In this document: in pieces, positions 32,803 to 42,815 of the stretch
How the letters are laid out: each line of letters starts with the position of its first letter
Position numbering within the stretch: position 1 is the first letter of the stretch
Origin: Flavobacterium sp. KMS
GTDB lineage: Bacteria > Bacteroidota > Bacteroidia > Flavobacteriales > Flavobacteriaceae
Reading direction: 5' to 3'
Assembly: GCF_000813005.1 (NCBI RefSeq)
Contig: NZ_JSYP01000003.1
Span: forward strand, 274,091-338,090
Length of the DNA stretch: 64,000 nt
Program-made: the position numbers and the translations under genes
Notes under the pieces: generated by a model
Database searches by the model: none
Told to the model about the DNA's origin: nothing
Seen by the model: the letters and a program-made list of their open reading frames with translations, nothing else

Positions 32803-34458
32803 TTAATTTTTTCCTCTTCTTATTACTTTCACACCATCACTCTGCACATTAGTTTTTATGTTTATTACATAAATACCTTCAGGGTAACGGCTTAAATCTA
32901 CTGGAACGGTTCGCTCAGTAATACTAAATTGTTGCAAGATGCGACCCGCCATGTCTACAACCGTAGCAGTACCGGTCTCATACTCATATCCTATAATAAT
33001 ATTGGTAAATGTTACAACTGGATTAGGAATGGCTTCCACACTTATTTTAACTTTTTCGAGTTTGGTTTTGTCTTTTAGCTTGACTACCCAAAAATCATTT
33101 CCTCCTATACTTCCGCTTTTATCCTTAGATGCGCTGGAATTTGATGTTCCTGCCATAAGATATCCACCATCTCTGGTTTCTACAAGCTTACGAAGGATAT
33201 CCTCTCCTGCACTTCCTACTGTTTTCTTCCAAAGTTCTTCACCTTTATCATCTATTTTTAGAGCGATATAATCATTGATCCCTTCTTTATCTTTGTCTAT
33301 CAAACCAGTTACTTTACCCACAATACCTTCTTTAGGAGATTTTTTTTCGCTTTGAGCATACCCTCCAATCAGGTAGGTATTGTCTTTGTTTTCTACTAAT
33401 GAGGTTAAAATATCTACTTTGCCAAAATCATAGGTTTTACTCCATATTACTTCTCCTTTTTCATCTAATCGTAATACCCAATAATCGGTACCATTACCAA
33501 CCGTACCTCCCAAAGTAGTAAGGGGTTGAGTACTATTAGAATTCCCTCCTGCTATATAACCTCCATCTTTTGTTTGGTGAACTACATACAACTGATCATC
33601 ACCATTGCTTCCATATGTATTTTGCCATTCTATCCCGCCTACATCGTTAATTTTTATAATCCAGTAATCTCCTATTCCTTTATTGGGTTGGTTTTTGTCT
33701 CCTGATAGTGTGGAATTAGAATATCCTCCTAATATATATCCTCCGTCTTGGGTTTGCTCCATACTTCTTAATAAATCAGCATACTGACCTCCATAGGTTT
33801 TTTGCCACTCTACTACTCCAGCTTTATCCAATTTCACGATCCAATAATCCATGTTTCCACGGCTTTTTTCAGATTTAGCGTATATATCTGTTTTGGTATC
33901 CAGAGGTAAAGATTTTGAAGTTATTAATGCTGGGCTTGAACTTGAAGAACCTCCAAGCATATACCCACCATCTTTGGTCTGAAAGGCACATAAAAGTTCA
34001 TTTTGTCCACTACCGCCAATCGTTCGCTGCCAAAGCTCTTCGCCTTTGGCATTGAGTTTTATAACCCAAAAATCGGAAATACCTTTACACGGATCTTTCT
34101 TTTGGAAATCATTTGGTGAGCTGGAAGTTCCTGCAAGGATAAAACCGCCATCACTTGTATTTTTTATGCTTTGTAGTAAATCAAAACCGCTTCCTCCAAT
34201 GCTTTTTTGCCAATCGAGGTCGCCTTTTTCATCCATTTTCCAAATCCAATAATCTAAATCGCCATGATTATTATCGGTTTTATTGCCTGTTTTATCAGAT
34301 AAAGAACTGCCTGCTAGTATAAAACCATAATCGGCTGTGGGTTGTGCATCAAAAAGATAATCTGCATGTTTGCCTCCATACGATTTTTCCCAAAGTATGT
34401 CTTGAGATTGCATGAATAACGGGCAAATAAATAAGAGTAGTAAGTAGTTTTTTTTCAT
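32803..34458 (-). CDS. T9SS-sorted repeat protein at the head of the Rhs operon
   Basis: 551 aa. Signal peptide (MKKNYLLLLFICPLFMQSQD), then about seven repeats of 55-65 residues, each with the pattern W-x-K-S-x-GG-x-G-x-D-L ... T-x-DGG-Y-x-L-GG-x-S-S ... DYWI-x-K-L-D-x-K-G, a beta-propeller-like design. The end (PNPVVTFTNIIIGYEYETGT ... VVDMAGRILQQFSI ... LSRYPEGIYVINIKT) is a type A C-terminal signal for the type IX secretion system, so the protein is exported to the surface or medium. It lies 10 bases ahead of the YD-repeat gene and is first in the operon. Function is unknown; surface binding is plausible. Confidence 0.85.
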   Translation of the reverse strand: MKKNYLLLLFICPLFMQSQDILWEKSYGGKHADYLFDAQPTADYGFILAGSSLSDKTGNKTDNNHGDLDYWIWKMDEKGDLDWQKSIGGSGFDLLQSIKNTSDGGFILAGTSSSPNDFQKKDPCKGISDFWVIKLNAKGEELWQRTIGGSGQNELLCAFQTKDGGYMLGGSSSSSPALITSKSLPLDTKTDIYAKSEKSRGNMDYWIVKLDKAGVVEWQKTYGGQYADLLRSMEQTQDGGYILGGYSNSTLSGDKNQPNKGIGDYWIIKINDVGGIEWQNTYGSNGDDQLYVVHQTKDGGYIAGGNSNSTQPLTTLGGTVGNGTDYWVLRLDEKGEVIWSKTYDFGKVDILTSLVENKDNTYLIGGYAQSEKKSPKEGIVGKVTGLIDKDKEGINDYIALKIDDKGEELWKKTVGSAGEDILRKLVETRDGGYLMAGTSNSSASKDKSGSIGGNDFWVVKLKDKTKLEKVKISVEAIPNPVVTFTNIIIGYEYETGTATVVDMAGRILQQFSITERTVPVDLSRYPEGIYVINIKTNVQSDGVKVIRRGKN

Positions 34459-34780
34459 ATTAAAACTGGATTAAGATAAATGCAGCTATATATTACATAA
34501 TACTGTTAAATAGCTATAATTTGCGCAATGATAGTTCTGCTATTCTGAAGATACAATACCCACTTTTAGTGATTTTATTATAAAATCATCAAAAAAAAAC
34601 CTTATATATTGATAATTAGTTAATTATAAAAAACATCAATACATATAATAAATAAAACATTAACATAATAAAATAATGTTAGGAAGAATAAGCGTACAGT
34701 TAAAAAGTCTATTCTTGCTTCAGTTACATTTATTTTAAGCAATAAACAGTTAAAAGTCAGTATACTTAAAATCATAAACT
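34459..34780. other. AT-rich intergenic region upstream of the Rhs operon
   Basis: About 320 bases that must contain the operon promoter. No ORF, RNA gene or repeat was recognised; the composition is very AT-rich, with several TTTAT and AAATAA runs. Confidence 0.5.
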
Positions 34781-34813
34781 AAAAAAGCTGATACGAAATG
34801 TATCAGCTTTTTT
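34781..34813. terminator. Intrinsic terminator downstream of the esterase
   Basis: A 14-bp stem (AAAAAAGCTGATAC / GTATCAGCTTTTTT) around GAAAT, flanked by A- and T-runs, 31 bases past the esterase stop on the minus strand. Confidence 0.9.
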
Positions 34814-34844
34814 AAAATAAATCTTGCAACAATCAACATAAGCT

Positions 34845-35666
34845 TTACTTTCCCTCACTACCAAAATAATTTTCAAACAAAGCCAACTGATTTGATAACG
34901 CTTTGCTCCAATAATTTGTATCGTGTGCGCCCAGAGATTCTATATAAAGGTGTTCAATTTTTTCATTTGTTAGGAGTTTATGAAAATCTCTATTCATATC
35001 TATCATTTGAGCATCCTCTGTACCACAATCAAATATATAAAACTGATTTGAGGCTTGCATTTGTTTCGTTTTATCAAATGTTAAGTATTGTTTTGGTAAG
35101 CTTTTAAATTCGCCTAAAAATTTATCTACTTGATAATTATGGAAACTTTCTCCAAATCGATTAAAATCTAAAGCGCCACAAGAACTTCCTACTATCGAAA
35201 AAGTATTTTGATATGCAATTCCGATGTTTGTTGCGCCATATCCTCCCATACTCCACCCTAAGATTCCTCTAAATTTTCGGTTTTGGATTGTTGGATAATT
35301 GGCATCGATATAATCAACTAATTCTTTCCCGATAAAAGTTTGATATTGCGAAGATTTATCCACAGGACTATCTACATACCAACTATTAAAATTGCCATTG
35401 GGTAGAACATAAATAGTCTTATTTTTTTGAGATTTGCTTACAAGATCAGGAATATCCTGCTTATATGCTCTATCAGGATTACCGCTATAACCATGGAGTA
35501 TATAAATGGTTTTATATGTTTCACCATCTACAAGATTTGGTGTAATAATTACGGTTTCAATTTCCTTATTCATCTTTTTGCTATATACATTCTTATGAAT
35601 GATTTTCTGAGCAGAAATTGATACAGATAAGGCAAGTAATCCAACTGTGGTAAGTAATGTTTTCAT
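34845..35666 (-). CDS. Secreted esterase, alpha/beta hydrolase (esterase D/FrmB-like)
   Basis: 273 aa with signal peptide (MKTLLTTVGLLALSVSISAQ). The alpha/beta-hydrolase landmarks are KTIYILHGYSGN (oxyanion region), GILGWSMGGYGA with nucleophile Ser139, an acid in FDCGTEDAQ (Asp218 probable) and ESLGAHDTNYW with His248. The length fits the putative esterase family (PF00756), which hydrolyses acyl or feruloyl esters. The substrate is unknown. It is monocistronic between two terminators/promoters and divergent from the GAG locus, so a role in carbohydrate de-esterification is possible but not shown. Confidence 0.85.
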   Translation of the reverse strand: MKTLLTTVGLLALSVSISAQKIIHKNVYSKKMNKEIETVIITPNLVDGETYKTIYILHGYSGNPDRAYKQDIPDLVSKSQKNKTIYVLPNGNFNSWYVDSPVDKSSQYQTFIGKELVDYIDANYPTIQNRKFRGILGWSMGGYGATNIGIAYQNTFSIVGSSCGALDFNRFGESFHNYQVDKFLGEFKSLPKQYLTFDKTKQMQASNQFYIFDCGTEDAQMIDMNRDFHKLLTNEKIEHLYIESLGAHDTNYWSKALSNQLALFENYFGSEGK

Positions 35667-35737
35667 TTTTTTGTTTTTTATTTATAAGGCAAAAGTCAGA
35701 TATATAAAAAGCAAAAAAGTTTACAAATGTTGATGGA

Positions 35738-36310
35738 TTAAAAGTTTATTTCTTTACGAATACGACTTAACTGAGTTGGTGTAATCCCTAAATATGATGC
35801 AATATGATGTTGTTTTAACCTCAGGAACAAATGTTGGTTTTCATATAATTCGATATAGCGCTGTGTAGCCGATTCCCATTTTAAGTTTATTTCTAAAGGC
35901 TCTTTTCTTACCACCCAATTTTTCTCTAGATAATTGATGTGAAATAATGCTAAATCATGATGTTTTTTAACCAATTCGCGAAAAGCATTTGCAGGATAAA
36001 CAATCAATTCTACATCTTCTAAGGCTATGATATTAAAATTACTGGGCTTGTCTTCAATAATTGCTGCTGTAGATGCTACAAAGTTATTCTCTTCAAAAAA
36101 TATTTTATAAATCGTATCCCCATTTTCATCAATCGTATAATAGCCAAGCAAGCCTTTCTGAACAAAATAATAATACAATGCCAGATCTCCAGCCTGAAGT
36201 ATTAATTCGTTTTTCTTAAATTTTTTTACTCTACAAATACCTAATAACGCTTGCGAAGTTTCATCGGAGATAGGATAATATAAATTGATTTGTTTTAAGA
36301 AGTCTTCCAT
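35738..36310 (-). CDS. Crp/Fnr-family transcriptional regulator
   Basis: 190 aa. Residues about 20-115 form the cyclic-nucleotide-binding-type beta-barrel (KKNELILQAGDLALYYYFVQ, KGLLGYYTIDENGDTIYKIF). Then comes the dimer helix and a short C-terminal helix-turn-helix (LKQHHIASYLGITPTQLSRI). This shortened form is common in Flavobacteriia and usually lacks the residues that bind cAMP, so the signal is unknown. It is transcribed away from the GAG locus and sits 71 bases upstream of the esterase gene on the same strand. Confidence 0.9.
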   Translation of the reverse strand: MEDFLKQINLYYPISDETSQALLGICRVKKFKKNELILQAGDLALYYYFVQKGLLGYYTIDENGDTIYKIFFEENNFVASTAAIIEDKPSNFNIIALEDVELIVYPANAFRELVKKHHDLALFHINYLEKNWVVRKEPLEINLKWESATQRYIELYENQHLFLRLKQHHIASYLGITPTQLSRIRKEINF

Positions 36311-36550
36311 AATTGTTTTAAATGAGTTTTATTAAATCAATCCCCATTTATGAGCAACAAATTTACTCATTATTGATTGACTATTTTCTCTAATAAATGA
36401 TTGAATTAACTTGAATAGATGCATAAAACACGATGTTTACACAAATTCGAAACATTTATGATAAAATTTGAAAGTTCGTTTTCTAACTCCCGTCTAACTT
36501 CGCTTAATTAAAGATTTAGAACAAAAGATTATAAATAAAAATATCAAACC

Positions 36551-37765
36551 ATGAAAAAAACCTTTAGCCTATTTTTAGCAATCACTACCATTACCATAAG
36601 CTCCTTTGCCAAACCTAAACAAGATGATCCCTCTTTTGATTGGTTCAAAAAAACAACAGAGGTAATTCATTTTCAATTAAACAAAGCAGCTCAAACTTAT
36701 AAACCGGGTAAAAACCCACGTTCTGTAAATCCTGATGGATCAGTAAGATTAGCTGGTTTAACCGATTGGACAACTGGTTTTTTCCCAGGAAGTCTTTGGT
36801 ACGGATATGAACTTACTGGTGACAAAGTAATGGCAGAAGAAGCTAAAAAGTTTACCCTAGCTTTAGATTCTATCAGAAATATAAAAAACACGCATGATGT
36901 TGGTTTCATGCTTTATTGTTCTTACGGAAATGCCTATAGAATTACTGGTGATAAAACCTATCTTCCTGCACTTGCCGATGGTGCTGCAAATCTTTATGCT
37001 CGTTTTAACCCAACAGTTGGAGCTATTCGTTCTTGGGATTTTGCTTGGTTACATTATCCTGTAATTATAGATAATATGATGAATCTTGAATATTTATATT
37101 GGAGTGCGATTGAGTTTAATAAACCTGATTATGCTAAGGCTGCAAGCACTCATGCATTGACAACGATGAAAAATCACTACAGAAAAGATTATAGCTCGTA
37201 TCATTTAGTTGATTATGATCAAAAAACGGGTAAAGTATTACGCAAAGGAACACATCAAGGTGTTACCGATGATTCGGCTTGGGCTCGTGGGCAAGCGTGG
37301 GGACTTTATGGCTATGCTATGTGTTATGAAAACACCAAGAATCCTAAGTTTTTGCAACAAGCAGAAAATATTGCTTCTTTTATCATGAATCATCCGCGTA
37401 TGCCTAAAGATAAGGTGCCAGTTTGGGATTTTGATGTACATAATGCAATGGATACTGCAGAACTTGCACCAAGAGATGCTTCTGCAGCTGCAGTTATTGC
37501 ATCAGCTTTACTAAATTTGAGCACTCAGGTAAAAGACGGAAAAAAATATGCAGATTATGCCGAAGATATTTTGAAATCATTATCATCAGAGGCTTATTTG
37601 GCTAAACCGGGTGAAAATAGTTATTTTTTATTAAAGCATAGTGTGGGTGCTTTTTTATATAATTCAGAGATTGATACACCACTTGATTACGCAGATTATT
37701 ATTATTTGGAAGCTTTAAAAAGATATGCTACCATCAAAAAAATAGATTTTTCGGAAAAATCATAA
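36551..37765 (+). CDS. GH88 unsaturated glucuronyl hydrolase
   Basis: 404 aa, signal peptide MKKTFSLFLAITTITISSFA. The (alpha/alpha)6-barrel sequence matches GH88: DWTTGFFPGSLWYGYELTG, THDVGFMLYCSYG with Asp116, VIIDNMMNLEYLYW with Asp174, DDSAWARGQAWGLYGYAM and APRDASAAAVIASAL. The two Asp residues fit the catalytic pair of the family (about 60 apart). It hydrates and releases the 4,5-unsaturated uronate left by polysaccharide lyases on glycosaminoglycan oligosaccharides, in the periplasm. First gene of the locus, 15 bases ahead of a PL12 lyase. Confidence 0.93.
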   Translation: MKKTFSLFLAITTITISSFAKPKQDDPSFDWFKKTTEVIHFQLNKAAQTYKPGKNPRSVNPDGSVRLAGLTDWTTGFFPGSLWYGYELTGDKVMAEEAKKFTLALDSIRNIKNTHDVGFMLYCSYGNAYRITGDKTYLPALADGAANLYARFNPTVGAIRSWDFAWLHYPVIIDNMMNLEYLYWSAIEFNKPDYAKAASTHALTTMKNHYRKDYSSYHLVDYDQKTGKVLRKGTHQGVTDDSAWARGQAWGLYGYAMCYENTKNPKFLQQAENIASFIMNHPRMPKDKVPVWDFDVHNAMDTAELAPRDASAAAVIASALLNLSTQVKDGKKYADYAEDILKSLSSEAYLAKPGENSYFLLKHSVGAFLYNSEIDTPLDYADYYYLEALKRYATIKKIDFSEKS

Positions 37766-37780
37766 TTTAATAAATTAAAA

Positions 37781-39763
37781 ATGAAGATTAAAAAATATAC
37801 ATTCATTTTAGCATTTATCTTACTTCTTGTGCAAAATATTTTTGCGCAAGAAGCAAAAATCAATCAATCAAGTTTTGAGAATATTAATCTTGACAGCAAA
37901 GGACTTGAAAAAGTAAAAGCATTGGTCGTTTCTAAAAAATATGAAGATGCTGCCGCTGCACTTTTAAAATACTATAGAACTCGTACTGGTGTTAAATCTC
38001 TGGATTTTAATCCTGTAGATAAAGAAAATTTGGCTGGCAAAAAGGTAAATGCTAATACATTAGAGCTTGCCAACAATATATTATTACACAAGTTTAAGCC
38101 CCATAAAGGATATCCTGCTTACGATTATGGCAAAGATATTAATTGGCAATATCGTCCGGTACAAGATCAGTTGGTAACGACTTTTTTGCATCGTACAGCT
38201 TTTTGGGAATCCTTAGGGATTGTATATAACAGTACTGGCGATGAGAAATATGCTCAAGAATGGGTACTCGAAGTGCGTGATTGGATTAAGAAAAACAAAC
38301 AAGGAGCATATCCAGATGATAAAGATTACTCTTGGAAGGCATTTGTTGTTTCTTTTAGACTTAATCATTGGTCGAGTTATTTTAATATGTTTTTAGATTC
38401 GTCAAATTTTACGCCTGCTTTTTTAATGGAATTTTTAAACTCCTATAATGAACAGGCAAATTATGTAATGGCAAATTACACCGATATAGGTAATCATCGA
38501 CTGTATGAAGCACTTCATTTAATGTATGCAGGAAGTTCATTTCCAGAATTAAAACAAGCTACAACTTGGCGTAAAAGCGGTATTGAAGTATTAAACGAAG
38601 AAATTAAAAAACAAGTATTACCAGACGGAGTTCAGTTTGAGCTATCCCCTTCTTACCATATCGGAAGTATTAAAATATTTTTGGATGCATTGCAAATTGC
38701 CCAATTAAACGGCGCTGAAAATGAGTTTCCGGAAAGTTACCGCAAACTGGTAGAAAAAATGATTCTTGCAGTGGGCAAATATTCATTTCCAGACTATACG
38801 TTTCCGTTATATGGTAATTCGTTTTTAACGAATAAAAATATGATGCTCAAAAATTATGAGAAATGGGCTAAAGCTTTCTCACAAAACGAACAGATTAAAT
38901 ATTATGCAACAGATGGTAAATCAGGAAAACAACCTGATTATCTTTCTAGTAGTTTGCCTAATGCAGGTTTTTATGCTTTTAGAAATGGCTGGGATTTAGC
39001 AGCAACAGTAATGCAAATTAAAGTTGGGCCTCCTGCAGAGTTTCATTCACATCCAGACAATGGTAATTTTGTTCTTTGGGTAAAAGGTCGTGATTTTACT
39101 CCCGATTCAGGTAGTTTTATCTACGCCAATGTTGGTAACCAGGAAAACTCAAAAAGAGATTGGTATCGTTCTACCAAAGCCCATCAAACCCTAACTATTG
39201 ATAATAAAAATATCATAAATGATGCTAAAGTAATGAAGTGGCAACCAGATGGTAATCTTCAGCAGCTTTCTTATATAAATCCTAGTTACAAAGATTTAGA
39301 TCATCAGAGAAGCTTTCTTTTTATAGACAAAACTTTTTTTGTAATTATAGACAGAGCAATCGGGAGCGCTATAGGCAATTTAGGAATTCATTATAATCTA
39401 AAAGAAGATAGTAAAGCCTCTTTTAATGCTTCAAACAATCGTATTATTACCAATTATAACGACGGTAATAATCTCTTGATTCAAGTGTTAGATAAAGATA
39501 AAGTAAGCCTAAAAGAAGAATCTGGTTTTGTATCGTACCAATATCAAAAAGAAACTAGCCGACCGGCATTTGTTTTCGAAAAAAATAAAAGCGATACTAC
39601 AACTCAAGGTTTTATTTCGATACTATATCCATACAGTGGTACTGCTGTGCCTGTTGTAAAAATCACCGAAAATACAGCACATAATCTATCTAAAGGAATA
39701 ATTGATATAACACTAACTATTGATAATAAAACTACTCATATTAAAGAAAATTTAAACTTATAA
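37781..39763 (+). CDS. PL12 heparinase III-like lyase (divergent copy)
   Basis: 660 aa, signal peptide ending NIFAQ. The sequence follows the heparinase III family from end to end: NINLDSKGLEKVKALVVSKK, HKFKPHKGYPAYDYGKDINW, then the catalytic signature sites DIGNHRLYEALHLM (Asn-His), ELSPSYHIGSIKIF (Tyr) and GPPAEFHSHPDNGNFVLW (His). Length equals the 659-residue Pedobacter enzyme. It differs from the second PL12 in this locus around the cleft (NWQYRPVQDQLVTTFLHR against WDYWPIKDNEIRWQLHR), so its substrate preference may differ. Acts by beta-elimination on heparan-sulfate-type chains in the periplasm. Confidence 0.88.
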   Translation: MKIKKYTFILAFILLLVQNIFAQEAKINQSSFENINLDSKGLEKVKALVVSKKYEDAAAALLKYYRTRTGVKSLDFNPVDKENLAGKKVNANTLELANNILLHKFKPHKGYPAYDYGKDINWQYRPVQDQLVTTFLHRTAFWESLGIVYNSTGDEKYAQEWVLEVRDWIKKNKQGAYPDDKDYSWKAFVVSFRLNHWSSYFNMFLDSSNFTPAFLMEFLNSYNEQANYVMANYTDIGNHRLYEALHLMYAGSSFPELKQATTWRKSGIEVLNEEIKKQVLPDGVQFELSPSYHIGSIKIFLDALQIAQLNGAENEFPESYRKLVEKMILAVGKYSFPDYTFPLYGNSFLTNKNMMLKNYEKWAKAFSQNEQIKYYATDGKSGKQPDYLSSSLPNAGFYAFRNGWDLAATVMQIKVGPPAEFHSHPDNGNFVLWVKGRDFTPDSGSFIYANVGNQENSKRDWYRSTKAHQTLTIDNKNIINDAKVMKWQPDGNLQQLSYINPSYKDLDHQRSFLFIDKTFFVIIDRAIGSAIGNLGIHYNLKEDSKASFNASNNRIITNYNDGNNLLIQVLDKDKVSLKEESGFVSYQYQKETSRPAFVFEKNKSDTTTQGFISILYPYSGTAVPVVKITENTAHNLSKGIIDITLTIDNKTTHIKENLNL

Positions 39764-39909
39764 AAAATATAAAAACCTGATTTAAAATTAAACAATGAAA
39801 TACCTTTATAAGTAAACTATTTTGATGTTTTTGATGAGTTAAAGTTGATAACGGATGAATGGCTAAGAATACAAAAAATAATAAATGAAACTATTTAATA
39901 AATAATCTT

Positions 39910-42693
39910 ATGCGTAAAAAATTATTTTTATCCGGATGGCTAATTGCCATAGTATTCAACTTTTCGTACGCTCAAATGAGTGATATAAATAGCATTAAAA
40001 CAAAATATAGAAATTGGCTCACGGGTGAAAATCTTGATTATTCGAAAACACAAGTTAATGAAAGATACAGCCGGTTCCTGAGCAACGGAATTGCTGCTAA
40101 AAATCGATCTGCGTATAATTTTGCTAATCCAGGACCAGTTTGGAATTTCACTGTAAGTGCAGATCAAAATGCCTATCAGGTTCTTGTAGAACAAAAACTA
40201 ATTAGACTTGTATTTTTATATCAGTTAAAGGGATCAAGTACCACTCCTAATCCAGATTATCATAGTCCGGCACTTAGAGATATGATCCTCAGTCTTTTTA
40301 ATTATATGAAAGCAAAAGGAATAAGTAGTACAACCAATTTTGATTACGTTTCAATTCCTGCTACCGAAGAGATTATTACCAGTGGTCATGGTGTATGCCT
40401 GCGTTCATCGGGATATGCAACAGCAATTTTCTTAATGAAAGACGAACTAGTTGCAGCAGGAGAATTTACGCATCATATGGGAGCACTTAATGCGCTTACC
40501 GCTTTTATAGCGCCAGAATTTCAACCGTTTAATTTTACTAATCCAGGTTTTAATACAGATGTTATTCGTTCGTCAGTTCAACAACGACTTTGCTATGTCT
40601 TGGCTCAGGATGATTCAGACAATTCCAGACTTGCCAATATGGATTTTCTAAAAAGGTTTATTAATAATGCCTTAAAAATAGGCAATGGCTGGAACGATTG
40701 TATTAAACCCGATTTTATTACTTATCACCACAGAGGAGCGTATTCTAATACCTATGGTGTAGAGGCTTTAGAGCAATCTTCTATCATGAATATGATGCTG
40801 AAAAATTCGGCGTATGAATTAAATACAGAAGCACAAAGCAATTTAAAAAGTGCTATTTTAAACTATAGCAAATTCAGTAAAGATTTCGAAATGCCTTTAG
40901 GACTTGCCGGAAGATTCCCTACTAATACTGATGCAATAAATGATTTAAGACAAGCTTTGGCATTTTTATATGTAACAGATCCTGCTAGTAATCAAGATGC
41001 AGGAAGAGAGTTTGTAAGACTTTGGGATATATCTGTAACAGCTAATACTGCTTTGTTAAGACAGAATGCCTTATCGATTACCATGATTTATTCACCTAGT
41101 GGTGTAATGGATATTTTGCAAACTTTAAACTCTGGACTTACTCCTCTTCCCGAAATAACCGAAGCACAGTTTAGTTTTCCGTATGCGGGATTAAGCGTTC
41201 ATAAGTATAACAGATTTCAGGTAAGTGCAAAAGGAACAAGCAAGCATATTTGGCATTTTGAGAATTCGAGTACCGAAAATGTTTTTGGAAGATACACTTC
41301 TGCAGGAGCTTTGGAGTTACTTACAAAAGGAAGCCAAATGACCCGTGCTACAAATGGTTATATAGAAAATGGCTGGGATTGGTCGCACGTACCTGGAACT
41401 ACAGTAGCATATCTTCCGTTAAGTACACTTGCAATTGGTACAATGAGAGAAATGAACGGAAAATCTTTTCTAGCACACGCATCTCTTGATAATAATGGAG
41501 TTTTTGGAATGGATTATAAAGATTTTAATTCCGCAACAGGAATGACAGCCTTAAAATCTAATTTCTTTTTTAAAGATATCATACTTTGTTTAGGTTCTAA
41601 TATTCAGGACACAAACGGAACCTTTCCTATTCATACTACTTTGTTTCAAACTGCTCTGGCAGATACCAACACTCCTACTTACGTAAATGGAAATTCTGCT
41701 ACAGGAACTAGTTTTACGATTACACAAACTGGCGGTGATTTTTGGGCAACCGATGCAATTGGAAATGGTTATGTAATTCCTGCAAATCCTAGCAATACTG
41801 AAGCTATTACAGTTACCAGATCAGCACAAATCTCTCGTAATAATGCCAATACGGTTAATACTACAGGTAATTTTGCTACAGCATATATAAATCATGGTAT
41901 TGCTCCTACGGCAGGGAAATTTCAGTATGCAATTGTAATGCAAGGTGGTCAAACAGTGACACAACAACTGGCTAATAATTTTGATTCTTATTTTAAAATT
42001 CATCAACAAAATAATCAGGCGCATATTGTTGAGTATGTACCAGATGCCATATTTAGTTACGTTATTTTTAACCCAACGACTGTATTTGCTTATGATGCTG
42101 TGATAAGTGTAAATAAACCAGCTATAGTAATGACTCAAAAAACAGATGGAGGAAATAAATTAAAAGTAAGTCTTACGAATCCAAATCTGGGGTTATTATC
42201 AGCTACCGAAACTTATAAATGGAGCCAGATTAGTGGTCAAAACGCAATACTAAACAGAGAACCACAAACTGATGTTGTTACACTTACTATTGCAGGTAAT
42301 TGGGTTTTAGTATCGCCAACAAATAATGTAACAGCGGCTATTAATGGTACTAATACCGATATTAGTTTTAGTACTATTAACGGTTTAACTATACAAACAG
42401 AATTGATAAACTCATCTCTAGGAACTAACAATCCTAAAGACGAAGATGCAAACGGATTAAAAGTAATTGTTGCTCCCAACCCAACGCAAACAGACTTTAA
42501 GATAAACGTAAAAGGAAATTCTACACAAGGAATTTATGTACTTGTATTTGATGCTTTAGGAAGAAAAATAAAGACTTTAAAAGCCGATTATAATCAAACA
42601 ATTGTACTAGGGAGTGATCTTAATTCAGGAATATATTTTGCCGAAATACATCAGGGTAACAATAAAAGAACAGTAAAACTGATAAAACAATAA
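39910..42693 (+). CDS. PL8-type glycosaminoglycan lyase with T9SS sorting domain
   Basis: 927 aa. Signal peptide (LFLSGWLIAIVFNFSYA), then an alpha-helical toroid domain and a beta-sandwich of the PL8 type. The segment PDFITYHHRGAYSNTYG (about 268-284) has the His...Tyr arrangement of PL8 active sites (spacing of nine as in chondroitin AC lyase); a HGVCLRSSGYATAIF segment precedes it. The C-terminus (VAPNPTQTDFKINVKGNSTQ, LGSDLNSGIYFAEIHQGNN) is a type A T9SS signal, so this lyase goes to the surface or medium while the PL12 enzymes stay periplasmic. It would make the first cuts in the polymer (chondroitin, hyaluronan or heparan type; not decidable). Confidence 0.85.
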   Translation: MRKKLFLSGWLIAIVFNFSYAQMSDINSIKTKYRNWLTGENLDYSKTQVNERYSRFLSNGIAAKNRSAYNFANPGPVWNFTVSADQNAYQVLVEQKLIRLVFLYQLKGSSTTPNPDYHSPALRDMILSLFNYMKAKGISSTTNFDYVSIPATEEIITSGHGVCLRSSGYATAIFLMKDELVAAGEFTHHMGALNALTAFIAPEFQPFNFTNPGFNTDVIRSSVQQRLCYVLAQDDSDNSRLANMDFLKRFINNALKIGNGWNDCIKPDFITYHHRGAYSNTYGVEALEQSSIMNMMLKNSAYELNTEAQSNLKSAILNYSKFSKDFEMPLGLAGRFPTNTDAINDLRQALAFLYVTDPASNQDAGREFVRLWDISVTANTALLRQNALSITMIYSPSGVMDILQTLNSGLTPLPEITEAQFSFPYAGLSVHKYNRFQVSAKGTSKHIWHFENSSTENVFGRYTSAGALELLTKGSQMTRATNGYIENGWDWSHVPGTTVAYLPLSTLAIGTMREMNGKSFLAHASLDNNGVFGMDYKDFNSATGMTALKSNFFFKDIILCLGSNIQDTNGTFPIHTTLFQTALADTNTPTYVNGNSATGTSFTITQTGGDFWATDAIGNGYVIPANPSNTEAITVTRSAQISRNNANTVNTTGNFATAYINHGIAPTAGKFQYAIVMQGGQTVTQQLANNFDSYFKIHQQNNQAHIVEYVPDAIFSYVIFNPTTVFAYDAVISVNKPAIVMTQKTDGGNKLKVSLTNPNLGLLSATETYKWSQISGQNAILNREPQTDVVTLTIAGNWVLVSPTNNVTAAINGTNTDISFSTINGLTIQTELINSSLGTNNPKDEDANGLKVIVAPNPTQTDFKINVKGNSTQGIYVLVFDALGRKIKTLKADYNQTIVLGSDLNSGIYFAEIHQGNNKRTVKLIKQ

Positions 42694-42815
42694 ATAAAAA
42701 CATTAATCAATTTAATGAATAAATAAAGACATTAAGAAGCTATTTTTGACGTAAAATATCAATATAAATAGCTACTTAATTATTACAGAAATTAAATCTA
42801 TTTAATTAAAAACCA

